This document shows, in pieces, positions 32,732-41,017 of a stretch of DNA of 64,000 nucleotides. The stretch is taken from contig CAZJAI010000001.1 of the NCBI GenBank assembly GCA_964544355.1, positions 186,001 to 250,000 of the forward strand, given 5' to 3'. The stretch's first letter is position 1. Every line of letters begins with the position of its first letter. A program made the position numbers and the translations under genes. Source of the DNA: Chaera sp964544355 (GTDB lineage Bacteria > Patescibacteriota > Saccharimonadia > Saccharimonadales > Saccharimonadaceae). A model generated the notes under the pieces. The model searched no databases, had not been told where the DNA came from, and was given only the letters and a program-made list of their open reading frames with translations.

Positions 32732-32877
32732 AGCCTGGCAACTTCGCCTATACCAAAACGGCGCTATGACGGATTGTAACTTTATGCCACCCTCGCTTGT
32801 GTTAGCTGATAATCTTAAGCACCATTATTAACCTTAGGCGGTTTTTAGGCAACGGCGCCCTGCCGCCGACCGGGTGC

Positions 32878-33597
32878 TTAAGGAGTGAGGTTATGAGGTT
32901 TGATCAGCTGATAGCCGGCTTCAACCGCCTGGCGAAGCGATCCCAGAGATTGCACGTCGTTGAAGCCGGCGGCCCTAAGTAGTTCGGCGGCAACTTCGGC
33001 CCTGGCTCCGGAACGGCAATACACCAGGATGCGACTGTCTTTGTTGACTTTGGGCATCTGACCAGTTTTGAGTTTGTCCAACGGCCAGTGCAGCGCTTCG
33101 GCCGCGTAACCGTCGCGGTTCCACTCTTCTTCTGTTCTGACGTCCAAAAGCAGCGGTTTCATATTTTTATTATAGCGCCGGTTGTCGATTCCGGCACTGC
33201 GGCGCAAGATTGATTCGATACGGGTATGGTCGAGCCCGAAATGGTGGGCTATTTCATGCCAGACAGTCTGCTTAACGTTTGTTTTTAGCTCGTCCCGGCT
33301 ACGGCTGGCGTTTTCAAGCGGTCTTTTGAAGATGGTAATTTTGTCGGGTAGCACCAGATTGTAGCCGGTCCCGCGCTCGGTTAGCGGTATGCCTTCGTAC
33401 AAACCGAACAGAGTTTGGTTACCGCGCAGCCGCATTTGCCGACGCTGACTCAGCGACGGCTCGTCTTCCACTACGAAAACCACGTTGCGCATGGCTTTTA
33501 GGTATCGTCCGGGCATGGCATCGATCGCTTCGGCGACCAGTTTGTGAAACTGCCTTCGGCCCAAGAACGAACTACCCCCCGATTGACTGTGCGGCAT
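32878..33597 (-). CDS. zincin-like metallopeptidase fused in frame to a rhodanese domain
   Basis: 239 residues. Residues about 15-135 are a minimal zincin of the PF06262 type with the zinc site WHEIAHHFGLDH (His114, His118, His124). Residues 146-237 are a single rhodanese domain, MKPLLLDVRTEEEW, with the catalytic loop VYCRSGARAEVAAELL. No stop codon separates them. Met146 has a TATAAT 6 bases upstream, so the rhodanese may also be made alone (32878-33162, 94 aa). I know of no standard fusion of these two; substrate and role are unknown. Confidence 0.75.
   Translation of the reverse strand: MPHSQSGGSSFLGRRQFHKLVAEAIDAMPGRYLKAMRNVVFVVEDEPSLSQRRQMRLRGNQTLFGLYEGIPLTERGTGYNLVLPDKITIFKRPLENASRSRDELKTNVKQTVWHEIAHHFGLDHTRIESILRRSAGIDNRRYNKNMKPLLLDVRTEEEWNRDGYAAEALHWPLDKLKTGQMPKVNKDSRILVYCRSGARAEVAAELLRAAGFNDVQSLGSLRQAVEAGYQLIKPHNLTP
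33169..33174 (-). promoter_or_regulatory. internal -10 element before the rhodanese part
   Basis: TATAAT on the minus strand within the zincin coding region, 6 bases before the in-frame ATG at 33162. The spacing equals that of the leaderless promoters elsewhere. Confidence 0.4.
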
Positions 33598-33604
33598 TGA
33601 TCAA

Positions 33605-33613
33605 ATAATAACA
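33605..33613 (-). promoter_or_regulatory. extended -10 promoter for the zincin-rhodanese gene
   Basis: TGTTATTAT on the minus strand, ending 7 bases before the ATG at 33597. Confidence 0.6.
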
Positions 33614-33755
33614 AAATCAGGGCGCTTTTGCTGCGGGAGTGTTTTTTGCGCACAAGGCTAAGGCGGATCAGCCTAGCGGTACGCCCGCCGCTTGCCCTGG
33701 TGAAAAATTTCCAGCACAATAGATCCAAAATTAATGTACGCGAAAGGGAAAGGCC

Positions 33756-34682
33756 GTGGCTTATAAAGCCGAAATTCTCGCCGATTCGATCAACCGACGC
33801 GCAGAAAGGCTGACTACTTTTGAGGTGACTTTTCCTCGCATGGTTCTGGCTGAGTTCAACACCCACCGCATGTTCAGCCGCAACTCGGCCAGCTCGCGCG
33901 CCATACCGGTTGAAAGGCAACTCAGGCGCGTTCTGGATGACCCATTCGTGCCGGTTAGTTGGGGCGTCAATCAAAGCGGCATGCAGGCGTCCGCCGAATT
34001 AAGCAGCGAGGAAGCGGCGGCAGCCCGCACCGAATGGCTGCGCTCGCGCGACTGGGCCGTGCTAGGAGCTGTCGCTCTGATCGGCGGAAGCCGCCAGCTT
34101 AAAGACTCGGCGCTGCGGCAAAGGATAGAGCAGCTCAAAGAAACCGCAGGCTACCGCGGTAACGATCTAACCAGGTCGCTGCACAAACAAATAGCCAACC
34201 GTCTTCTGGAGCCGTTCATGTGGCACACCGTTATCGTAACGGCTACCGACTGGTCTAATTATTTCGCGCTACGGGCTAATTCGCAGGCCCAGCCGGAAAT
34301 CCAGAAGATCGCCTACTTAATGCGCGATTTATACCAAACCAGCCAGCAGCAGCTCTTAGACCAAGACGACTGGCATCTGCCTCTGATTCAGGACGACGAA
34401 AAGGACCAGACGGTTGAAAATTTGAAAAAAATGTCGGTTGGTCGTTGCGCCAGGGTGAGCTACCTGACTCACGACACCAACAGCCGTGATCCTGAAAAAG
34501 ACATTCGGTTGCACGACAGCTTATTGTCCAGCGGGCACATGTCGCCATTCGAGCACGTGGCCCGGCCGATGTCCGACGCCGAAACCAGCCAATCAGCCTA
34601 TGGCGGCAACTTTCGTGGCTGGCACCAGTATCGTAAAGACATAGCCAACGAAAGCGATTATTCCAAGGTTATCGATAAATAG
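33756..34682 (+). CDS. thyX: FAD-dependent thymidylate synthase-like protein
   Basis: 308 residues. ThyX makes dTMP from dUMP using FAD and methylene-tetrahydrofolate. The signature here is THRMFSRNSASSRAIPV, against the usual RHRxxSxNxxSxR, so the first Arg is replaced by Thr. The C-terminal half has EPFMWHTVIVTATDWSNYF and the substrate-binding stretch GHMSPFEHVARP. The start is GTG with GGGAAAGG upstream. The divergence and larger size recall phage-type ThyX proteins. It is a single gene between a divergent metallopeptidase and tRNA-Glu. Confidence 0.8.
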   Translation: MAYKAEILADSINRRAERLTTFEVTFPRMVLAEFNTHRMFSRNSASSRAIPVERQLRRVLDDPFVPVSWGVNQSGMQASAELSSEEAAAARTEWLRSRDWAVLGAVALIGGSRQLKDSALRQRIEQLKETAGYRGNDLTRSLHKQIANRLLEPFMWHTVIVTATDWSNYFALRANSQAQPEIQKIAYLMRDLYQTSQQQLLDQDDWHLPLIQDDEKDQTVENLKKMSVGRCARVSYLTHDTNSRDPEKDIRLHDSLLSSGHMSPFEHVARPMSDAETSQSAYGGNFRGWHQYRKDIANESDYSKVIDK

Positions 34683-34687
34683 TAAGA

Positions 34688-34763
34688 TGGTGACCCCACG
34701 GGGAGTCGAACCCCGGTTGCCGGGATGAGAACCCGGTGTCCTAGGCCACTAGACGATGGGGCC
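34688..34763 (-). tRNA. tRNA-Glu (anticodon CTC)
   Basis: A 76-nt cloverleaf on the minus strand. The acceptor strand GGCCCCA pairs with TGGGGTC (one G-U), the anticodon stem CCGGG/CCCGG encloses loop TTCTCAT with anticodon CTC, the T-arm reads CGGGGTTCGACTCCCCG, and CCA is encoded. A promoter-like TAGACA (34814-34809), 18-base spacer and TAAAGT (34790-34785) lie upstream. Confidence 0.95.
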
Positions 34764-34811
34764 GCGGCCGGCCGGACTTGGAGTACTTTAGCAAAAACAG
34801 AGGTGGTTTGT

Positions 34812-35153
34812 CTAGCGTCCCCGGGGTAGTTCGCGGCCGGCCCGGCTCTTTAGCAGCACGGCGAATCTTGCCAGACCCAGCGGGTTGCGGCGATGAGAGG
34901 CCCGGACAAGCTCGTTAAACCTGGCTTTATTGGCGGCGATAATAGCCTCGCGCCTGGCTTGTTCGTCTTCGTTAAGACGCCTGACCGCCAATTCGGCTAG
35001 CAGTCCGGGAACCTCGTGCTGGGGAGTGTTCTCTACTGCCTCGGCAGCCGCCTGGGCAAAGTCTATATCGCCTTGCTTGATTCGCGTATCCAGCTCGTCC
35101 ACGAATTTGGCATGATTCTCGGCAGGATAAACGGGGCCCGGTTCTTTTTCCAT
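34812..35153 (-). CDS. hypothetical soluble protein, 113 aa
   Basis: Not recognised. It is a highly charged, helical protein without membrane segments or cysteines: residues 15-95 contain Glu/Ala/Arg-rich helices (AELAVRRLNEDEQARREAII), and the C-terminus is basic. An extended -10 ends 9 bases before the ATG, which supports it as a real gene. The neighbours (tRNA-Glu on one side, a response regulator on the other) give no clear functional hint. Confidence 0.55.
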   Translation of the reverse strand: MEKEPGPVYPAENHAKFVDELDTRIKQGDIDFAQAAAEAVENTPQHEVPGLLAELAVRRLNEDEQARREAIIAANKARFNELVRASHRRNPLGLARFAVLLKSRAGRELPRGR

Positions 35154-35162
35154 ATCTGCTTA

Positions 35163-35171
35163 ATAGTAACA
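35163..35171 (-). promoter_or_regulatory. extended -10 promoter for the 113-aa gene
   Basis: TGTTACTAT on the minus strand, ending 9 bases before the ATG at 35153. Confidence 0.5.
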
Positions 35172-35214
35172 TCTTTTAAATAATCTAGCAAATCTCAAAT
35201 GGCAGTCATCGCCT

Positions 35215-35604
35215 TTAGGCAGCGGGCTGCATTTGTGAGATAATCTCCAGCAATTTGCGGGGGGTGATGTCGGCTTTGACCAGATAGCCATCAGCTTTGC
35301 TTTGCATGGCCAGGCGCGATTCCTCGTCTTGGTCGTAGTTAGTTAGCACCAGAATGCGGCTGGCGGGCACTTTGTCAACCGTTCCGCGCAGATCCTGCAG
35401 GATCTCTGTTCCCTGTTTTTCCGGAAGCATGACGTCCAGCAGGATTAGATCGTAGGTTTTACTCAGGGCCGCTTTGAGCCCTTCGGCGCCGCTGACCACC
35501 CAGTCCACCTGATAGCCGGCGCCGCTTAAACTGCGGGTGTACATTTCACCGATAAACCGGTCGTCTTCGATGCACAGAATTGTTTTGATGCGATTTTCCG
35601 GCAT
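35215..35604 (-). CDS. single-domain response regulator
   Basis: 129 residues, receiver only. ILCIEDDRFIGEMY gives the acidic pair and LILLDVMLPEKQG the phosphoacceptor Asp; the conserved Lys is in YLVKADI. There is no output domain. It follows the sensor kinase gene by 26 bases on the same strand and is its likely partner. No Shine-Dalgarno is visible in that gap. Confidence 0.85.
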   Translation of the reverse strand: MPENRIKTILCIEDDRFIGEMYTRSLSGAGYQVDWVVSGAEGLKAALSKTYDLILLDVMLPEKQGTEILQDLRGTVDKVPASRILVLTNYDQDEESRLAMQSKADGYLVKADITPRKLLEIISQMQPAA

Positions 35605-35630
35605 GGCTTGTTCTTTTTTAAGAGTTCTTT

Positions 35631-37172
35631 CTATCCCCTGTACATGGCGTGGTTTTTAATCCAGCCGTTGCTGCTTTCTATAATACTCTCGTTGGAGTTG
35701 TTGGATAGTAGCTTATTGGCAACCGTGCTGTAAACCGGCAGGTTAAAGCCGAAAGTCGACCCCTGCCCCTCGGTAGATCTGGCCCAGATAGTGCCGCCGT
35801 GCGACTCGACGATGGCTTTGCTGATATACAAGCCAAGGCCGGTACCGCTGACCGATTGCCGTGATCGGTGCGACCGGTAAAATTTGTTGAACAGATGACC
35901 CATGACGGCATCGGGAATGCCGATGCCAAAGTCCTGGACGGTTATTTCCACGAAGTCACCCTTCAGGGCGGCTCGGACGATCACCTGGCCTCCTTCCTGG
36001 CTGTATTTAATGGCGTTGTCTACCAGGTTGGCTATCACCTCGCTGACACTGGCTCGGTCGGCAGCCACGGTGGGCAGACCCGGTGGTATGTCCACGCTGA
36101 GTATCCGGTTCTGGGTGCGGGCCCGCATTGCCAGATCGTCTATTAAGCTGCTAAAGATGTTTTCGATCCGGTCTTCGTGCAAATGCAGCTGCAGGTGGCG
36201 GCGGTCGTAGCGGGAAACGTTTAAGATGTTATTGACATAGCCGCTCAGCCGGTTGGCCGATACGTTTAGCCGGTCAATCAGCTCCTTCTGATCAGGGCGT
36301 AACTGCTGGCCCAGCTCGGTGGACAGAATGTCCAGATAGCCCCGGATAACGGTGATCGGGCCGCGCAGTTCATGAGCAGCCAGGGCGATGAAGTCCATGT
36401 CCTCCTGAATCGGAGCGTAAACCGCCGTGCGATCGATAAATAGCAGGACAGTATCGGCCACCGGCGACGATTTTTGATATGAGGCGATTACGTCAAACAT
36501 CCGCCGTTCGGGATCGTCTGGCAGCCGGTTAGCTACCCGCGACCAGCTTTTTTGGTCGCGCACCTTGCTGGCTTCGCTGGCCGCCAGCCAGGATTCCAGC
36601 GTATCGTCCCCTTCAAATATCAACTCCGGGGAGCGTTTTTGATCGGGTCCGGTCCTGACTGGTGCTAACTGATTGGCAAAAATCACCTCCCGCCGGGAAT
36701 CCAGAGCCGCTACGCCGCAAGGCAGTAAATCAAGCAGCTGGGAAGCCAGCTGGTTAGGCAGTTGCTCGGCCGATGCCGTTTGGGCGGCCTGCCCGGCCGG
36801 GGGCGGCGCGCCCAGCGCCAGATCGTAAATGGTTTGCACCACGGCTTTCAGTCCGCTGCGCTCGTGCCTGGGCAGGTTGACATTAGGCGGTTTAAGGGTG
36901 CTGTCTTGCTTGGAGACGTGGGTGACCGCTTCGGTAATCACCTTAGCGGGCTCGGACACGTAGGCCACGATAAACGGCGTTAGGACTAACTGCAAAAAGC
37001 CGAAAACCCCGCCACTGATCATCAGATGCTGCAACGGTTTGCCGATGTCCCCCGCCAGCAGCACGATATAGGTGGCCGCCGCTACCAGGCCGATGAACAT
37101 CTCGAACCCCAATACCACGTAGATGGCCTGGGCCCGGAATTTGGTGTAAAACTGATCCAGTCTTACTGCCAT
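35631..37172 (-). CDS. membrane sensor histidine kinase
   Basis: 513 residues. Two membrane helices (about residues 16-38 and 48-72), a linker, a degenerate PAS-like region (about 145-250, LLPCGVAALDSRREVIFANQ), then the H box IALAAHELRGPITVIRGYL, N box VIANLVDNAIKYSQ and G boxes QDFGIGIP and GTGLGLYISKAI. The start overlaps the DUF3048 gene by 10 bases, so DUF3048, kinase and regulator form one transcription unit. The signal is unknown; the DUF3048 neighbour hints at an envelope cue. Confidence 0.88.
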   Translation of the reverse strand: MAVRLDQFYTKFRAQAIYVVLGFEMFIGLVAAATYIVLLAGDIGKPLQHLMISGGVFGFLQLVLTPFIVAYVSEPAKVITEAVTHVSKQDSTLKPPNVNLPRHERSGLKAVVQTIYDLALGAPPPAGQAAQTASAEQLPNQLASQLLDLLPCGVAALDSRREVIFANQLAPVRTGPDQKRSPELIFEGDDTLESWLAASEASKVRDQKSWSRVANRLPDDPERRMFDVIASYQKSSPVADTVLLFIDRTAVYAPIQEDMDFIALAAHELRGPITVIRGYLDILSTELGQQLRPDQKELIDRLNVSANRLSGYVNNILNVSRYDRRHLQLHLHEDRIENIFSSLIDDLAMRARTQNRILSVDIPPGLPTVAADRASVSEVIANLVDNAIKYSQEGGQVIVRAALKGDFVEITVQDFGIGIPDAVMGHLFNKFYRSHRSRQSVSGTGLGLYISKAIVESHGGTIWARSTEGQGSTFGFNLPVYSTVANKLLSNNSNESIIESSNGWIKNHAMYRG

Positions 37173-38260
37173 GTGACTGTTTTATCGTTTGGCACGGCGG
37201 TGATCCACGTCTGGCCGGCGTTAAGCAGGATGGCTTTGCCGGCGGCGTCTAGAAATTGAATCTGGTCTTTCGTCCCGTTTTTGCGCCAGGTGCCTTCCGT
37301 GACGGTACCGTCTTGAAAAACGTACGCCTGGCCGCTTCCAGTGGTATTGATTTGTTCTCGCCATCCGTCCTCAAAACCCAGGCTCATCGGCACCTTAATG
37401 GCTATGGCGACCTTAGGAGTGATCTGACCGGCTTCGCGATCCAGATGCGCCTGTCCGCCCTGGAAGCGCTGGTAATTATTGCCGGACGGGTTGTAAACGT
37501 AGCTTACTCCGTACATGCCGCTGCTGATGTTTATTTGTATTCTGGTGACATTGGGGCTGGCGGCCGGAGAGTCCGGCTTTCGCCCGAAGCCACTGAAACT
37601 GCTGGAGGTAAAACCTTTGGCGGCGTTCAGGGCGTCCAGCTTGTCGAAACTGGTATAAACGTTGTGCGGCGCCCAGCGGTCGGTCGCCCGCCAGTAGGCC
37701 TGCGGGTTAAAAAACTGGTCTATGTCCTTAAAAGTTCCATCGCGTACCATGTCCAGGGCTCTTTTACTGCCGCCGATGTGGGCTACCGCGGCGTCAAACG
37801 GCGCCAGCCACTCCACGTAATACGGCCGGACGCTGCGGACCGGGCCGATCAGGCCGGGGCGGGCTTCTTGATACAGGGCCACGAACCTGGTGATTCCCCC
37901 CTCGGCCACGGCTTCGAATACCACTCCGGCCGCCTTGAGGCCCGATTGCGGCCTGGCGGAAGTGCTGTTTTCAATCATAATGGCGGTAACCTGCCGCTTG
38001 GTGGCGGCCTCGTTTCCTACCAGCTCGCCGGTCAACGGCGAGTAAAACTTGGGCGGTTCTTTTTTCTTGGGCGCCACGCTGAGCGAATTGGTCGGTGGAT
38101 AGCTGGCTCCCGCCCGCATGTAATCTATCAAGCTTACGCCGGTGCCAATTATCACCAGCAGCGCCAGGGCGAAATACAACCGTTCGCGGCGGAATTTAAT
38201 CCAACCGATTATTCGGCTAAGTGGCGACGGCCGTTTAAATGTTTGCTTTTGCCCATCCAT
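37163..38260 (-). CDS. DUF3048-family membrane-anchored protein (YerB-like)
   Basis: 365 residues. One N-terminal membrane helix (about 28-48), then an external DUF3048 domain with SPLTGELVGNEAATKRQVTA, VFEAVAEGGITRFVALYQ, GPVRSVRPYYVEWLAPFDA and AHIGGSKRALDM. Family function is not firmly known; B. subtilis YerB is a lipoprotein of this group. It heads an operon with the sensor kinase and response regulator, so it may sense or supply the kinase signal. An extended -10 lies 14 bases upstream of the ATG. Confidence 0.82.
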   Translation of the reverse strand: MDGQKQTFKRPSPLSRIIGWIKFRRERLYFALALLVIIGTGVSLIDYMRAGASYPPTNSLSVAPKKKEPPKFYSPLTGELVGNEAATKRQVTAIMIENSTSARPQSGLKAAGVVFEAVAEGGITRFVALYQEARPGLIGPVRSVRPYYVEWLAPFDAAVAHIGGSKRALDMVRDGTFKDIDQFFNPQAYWRATDRWAPHNVYTSFDKLDALNAAKGFTSSSFSGFGRKPDSPAASPNVTRIQINISSGMYGVSYVYNPSGNNYQRFQGGQAHLDREAGQITPKVAIAIKVPMSLGFEDGWREQINTTGSGQAYVFQDGTVTEGTWRKNGTKDQIQFLDAAGKAILLNAGQTWITAVPNDKTVTWQ

Positions 38261-38274
38261 TTTACTTAACCAGA

Positions 38275-38283
38275 ATTATACCA
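38275..38283 (-). promoter_or_regulatory. extended -10 promoter for the DUF3048 operon
   Basis: TGGTATAAT on the minus strand, a perfect extended -10, 14 bases before the ATG at 38260. Confidence 0.65.
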
Positions 38284-38319
38284 CTTCAGGCTTACCTGTT
38301 GGCGCCGTAGTGGCTTGAG

Positions 38320-39762
38320 TTAAGCGAATCGTCTTAGCGCCGCCGCGGCGTTTTCGAGGCGCTCGGTGGAAACAGCTTTACCCAGCGCCGACAGCGTGCC
38401 GGCCAGCTCCGGGCTGAATGGCGCCCAGGTTACGGCGATTCTGATCAAGCCGAACAGGACCGCCGGTTTCTGACCGGTAGAACTTAGCAGAGCGTTGAGC
38501 CGTTCGTGTAAATCCTCGGCCGAAAAATCGCTGGCCTGGAGCGAGCTTCTGGCCGCGTCCAGCAGATCGGCCAACTGGCCCGGTGGCAACTTTTTAAGCT
38601 GCCGGTTGCTAAGTATCAGGTTTAAATCGATCTTCGGCTCGCTGAAGAAATAGCCGGTCATGGCCGGTAAGTCGCCCAACGTTTTTAGCCGGTCGGCGAC
38701 CAGGGTTAGGATCCGTTTTTTATAATCGTGGTCGGCCGAGGACGCCTGAGACGGCCAATACGGAGCCGCCCGGCGGTAAAGCTCCTCCGGGTCTGTCCGG
38801 CGGATCCACTGGCCGTTCAGCCAGAGCAGCCGGTTTTCGTCGAACCGCGCGCCGCTTTTTTGCACCCGTGACAGACTGAATTTGGCGATTAGTTCCTCGG
38901 CCGAGAAAACCTCCTGCTCGGTGCCGTCGTTCCAGCCCAGCGAAGCCAGAAAATTCAAAATCGCTTCGGGCAGGAACCCATTATCGCGGTAGTCCAGGAT
39001 GCCTTTGGCGCCATCGCGCTTGCTCAGTTTTTTGTTGCCGTTTTGAGCCAGGACGTGCGGCGCGTGGGCGAACAGCGGTGGTGGTATCTCCAGAGCCTCG
39101 TAAAGAGACAGATACTTGGGCATGGAGGAGACGTATTCCGACCCCCGGATGACATGGCTGATTTTCATCTCGAAATCGTCCACGATATGCGCGAAATTAT
39201 AAGTAGGCATGCCGTCAGCTTTCAGCAGGATGAAATCGTCGACCGCCTCTTCGCCGGCGCTTAATTCGCCCATGATCTCGTCGTGCCAGCTGTAGGCTTT
39301 GGGCGTGCTTTTGAACCTGAGCGGCAGGCCGGGTCGCCAGGCCGGCGGCTGCTTAGGCCGGCAGTTTCTGGCCAGGAAAGGGCGTTTTTGCCGTTTCGCC
39401 TGGTCCCTGAGAGCTTCAAGTTCTTCGGCGGAGCGGACATCGGCGTAGGCCAGGCCTTTGGCGATTAGTTTTTGGGCCCAAGGCAGATAAATCCCTTGCT
39501 TGGCGCGCTGGCTTTGCACATAGGGTCCGAAGTCTCCCCCTACATCCGGGCCTTCGTCCCAGGTGATACCCAGCCAGCTGAGGGCTTCGTGCATAACCTT
39601 CACGGCGCCGCTGACTTCGCGCGACCTGTCGGTATCCTCAATCCTTAAAACGAAAACGCCCCGACTCTGGCGGGCGACCAGCCACGGAAACAGGGCCGAA
39701 CGGACGTTGCCGACATGCAAAAATCCGGTAGGGCTGGGGGCGAAACGGGTGCGTACGGGCAT
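38320..39762 (-). CDS. gltX: glutamyl-tRNA synthetase
   Basis: 480 residues. It charges tRNA-Glu, and possibly tRNA-Gln if the transamidation route is used. HIGH-type motif PTGFLHVGNVRSALF, then RIEDTDRSR, GMPTYNFAHIVDDFEM, HVIRGSEYVSSMPK and the KMSKS-type KKLSKRDGAKG are all present, followed by the anticodon-binding helical domain. It follows a membrane protein gene with a 2-base gap, so the two are cotranscribed. Confidence 0.96.
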   Translation of the reverse strand: MPVRTRFAPSPTGFLHVGNVRSALFPWLVARQSRGVFVLRIEDTDRSREVSGAVKVMHEALSWLGITWDEGPDVGGDFGPYVQSQRAKQGIYLPWAQKLIAKGLAYADVRSAEELEALRDQAKRQKRPFLARNCRPKQPPAWRPGLPLRFKSTPKAYSWHDEIMGELSAGEEAVDDFILLKADGMPTYNFAHIVDDFEMKISHVIRGSEYVSSMPKYLSLYEALEIPPPLFAHAPHVLAQNGNKKLSKRDGAKGILDYRDNGFLPEAILNFLASLGWNDGTEQEVFSAEELIAKFSLSRVQKSGARFDENRLLWLNGQWIRRTDPEELYRRAAPYWPSQASSADHDYKKRILTLVADRLKTLGDLPAMTGYFFSEPKIDLNLILSNRQLKKLPPGQLADLLDAARSSLQASDFSAEDLHERLNALLSSTGQKPAVLFGLIRIAVTWAPFSPELAGTLSALGKAVSTERLENAAAALRRFA

Positions 39763-39764
39763 GA

Positions 39765-40880
39765 TTACATGCTGGCGGCGATACGCAGCAGCTGATCGCT
39801 GGACAATGGCGCGTCACCCGAGACGACATAAAGCACACCGCCGTTAACCCAGGCGGCTTTATTATTAAAAGTGTAGACGGTCAACCCCTGTTCGCTGTAG
39901 GTCAGATAGCTGTTCGATTCTTTGGTGACCAGGTTATCCAAAACAGCCTGAGAATCCCAGCTGCTGGCCCGCTGAACTATTTTATAAGACTGGGTATTGG
40001 TGTTCGACTTAAATCGGATGGTCACCTCGCCGGGAGCATAAGCGACCGGGCCCGCGAAACGATAGCCGTCGGGACTGTACTGCGGGTACGACGCGTTAAC
40101 GCCCGCTCGGGCCGAAGCCACTCTCACCGACAGGTTGGGCAGATTAACGTAGGCTAGATAGCCGCCGAACAGCAACAGGCCGGCAATCATGACCGCCAAG
40201 CTGTTGGAGCGGGGTCTGAATTTCAGAAGCCCCCTTAAGCCTGGTTTGGTTTTAGTCTGACGGCTGGCCTGATTCGCCGGTTGAGCCTCGTTAAGGCGTT
40301 CGCGAATCAACTGTTCTTTTAAAAGGCTGCCGCTTAAAGGAGCCGCGATCGTCGCAGCGGCTGGAGCGACGGCGGCATGGGCGGCAACAATACGATGAGG
40401 TTGCCGGTCGGTTCCATGAACATCGGCTTTAGCCTTGGCCGGACTTACCGACAGTGCATGAGCGGCCGGAGGCGTGAAATGATTGCCGAACTTGCTGATA
40501 AGCGGACTGCGGGTAGCGGCTACGGCCGCTTGCACCCGGATAAATTCCGGTTTTTTCAGCGCTTGGCGATTCAAGGTGTGTGATTTGCCGCGTATCCGAT
40601 GGATCGTCGCGGCGTTGCGTAGGGGCGGTCTGTTTTGAGTTCCGGCCTGAACAGGTCTTGTCGCTGTGGGTACAATAGGCTGGACGGCGAGGCTTTTAAC
40701 TGTCAATTTCTGTCTGACGGGCCCGAAATCACTGATTATTTTGCCGGCCGCGGCCGGCGCCGGCCGAACGGCCTCTGTCCTGGGGGCGGCTTTAGGAGCG
40801 TGAGCGGTGCCGGTCAATGGCAGGCCGCTTAAGGCGTCGTAGGCTTGGCCGTTCAGAATTACCGTGTTTCTGCCCCTCAT
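39765..40880 (-). CDS. hypothetical single-pass membrane protein
   Basis: 371 residues. A long, low-complexity Ala/Pro/Arg-rich N-terminal region (about 1-215), a membrane helix (about 230-250, LAVMIAGLLLFGGYLAYV) and a C-terminal domain of about 120 residues (YAPGEVTIRFKSNTNTQSY, LTVYTFNNKAAWVNGGVLYV). The C-terminal domain resembles DUF4367-type domains that follow a helix in anti-sigma-like proteins; I hold this loosely. GGGACG lies near the ATG as a weak ribosome site. gltX is directly downstream. Confidence 0.6.
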   Translation of the reverse strand: MRGRNTVILNGQAYDALSGLPLTGTAHAPKAAPRTEAVRPAPAAAGKIISDFGPVRQKLTVKSLAVQPIVPTATRPVQAGTQNRPPLRNAATIHRIRGKSHTLNRQALKKPEFIRVQAAVAATRSPLISKFGNHFTPPAAHALSVSPAKAKADVHGTDRQPHRIVAAHAAVAPAAATIAAPLSGSLLKEQLIRERLNEAQPANQASRQTKTKPGLRGLLKFRPRSNSLAVMIAGLLLFGGYLAYVNLPNLSVRVASARAGVNASYPQYSPDGYRFAGPVAYAPGEVTIRFKSNTNTQSYKIVQRASSWDSQAVLDNLVTKESNSYLTYSEQGLTVYTFNNKAAWVNGGVLYVVSGDAPLSSDQLLRIAASM

Positions 40881-40997
40881 GTTTGATTTCGTCCCTTTAG
40901 CTTTTTGAAAAATTTAAAAGCTTATGTATGTATTCTATAGAACAAATTGCTTCCAGCGCAAGATGAAATTTAATCTGCCGGTTGCCCAAGAGTCTTG

Positions 40998-41003
40998 TAT
41001 AAT
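40998..41003 (+). promoter_or_regulatory. -10 element for the PEGA protein gene
   Basis: TATAAT, 14 bases before the ATG at 41018. Confidence 0.5.
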
Positions 41004-41017
41004 CTGTTTTAGCAGCC

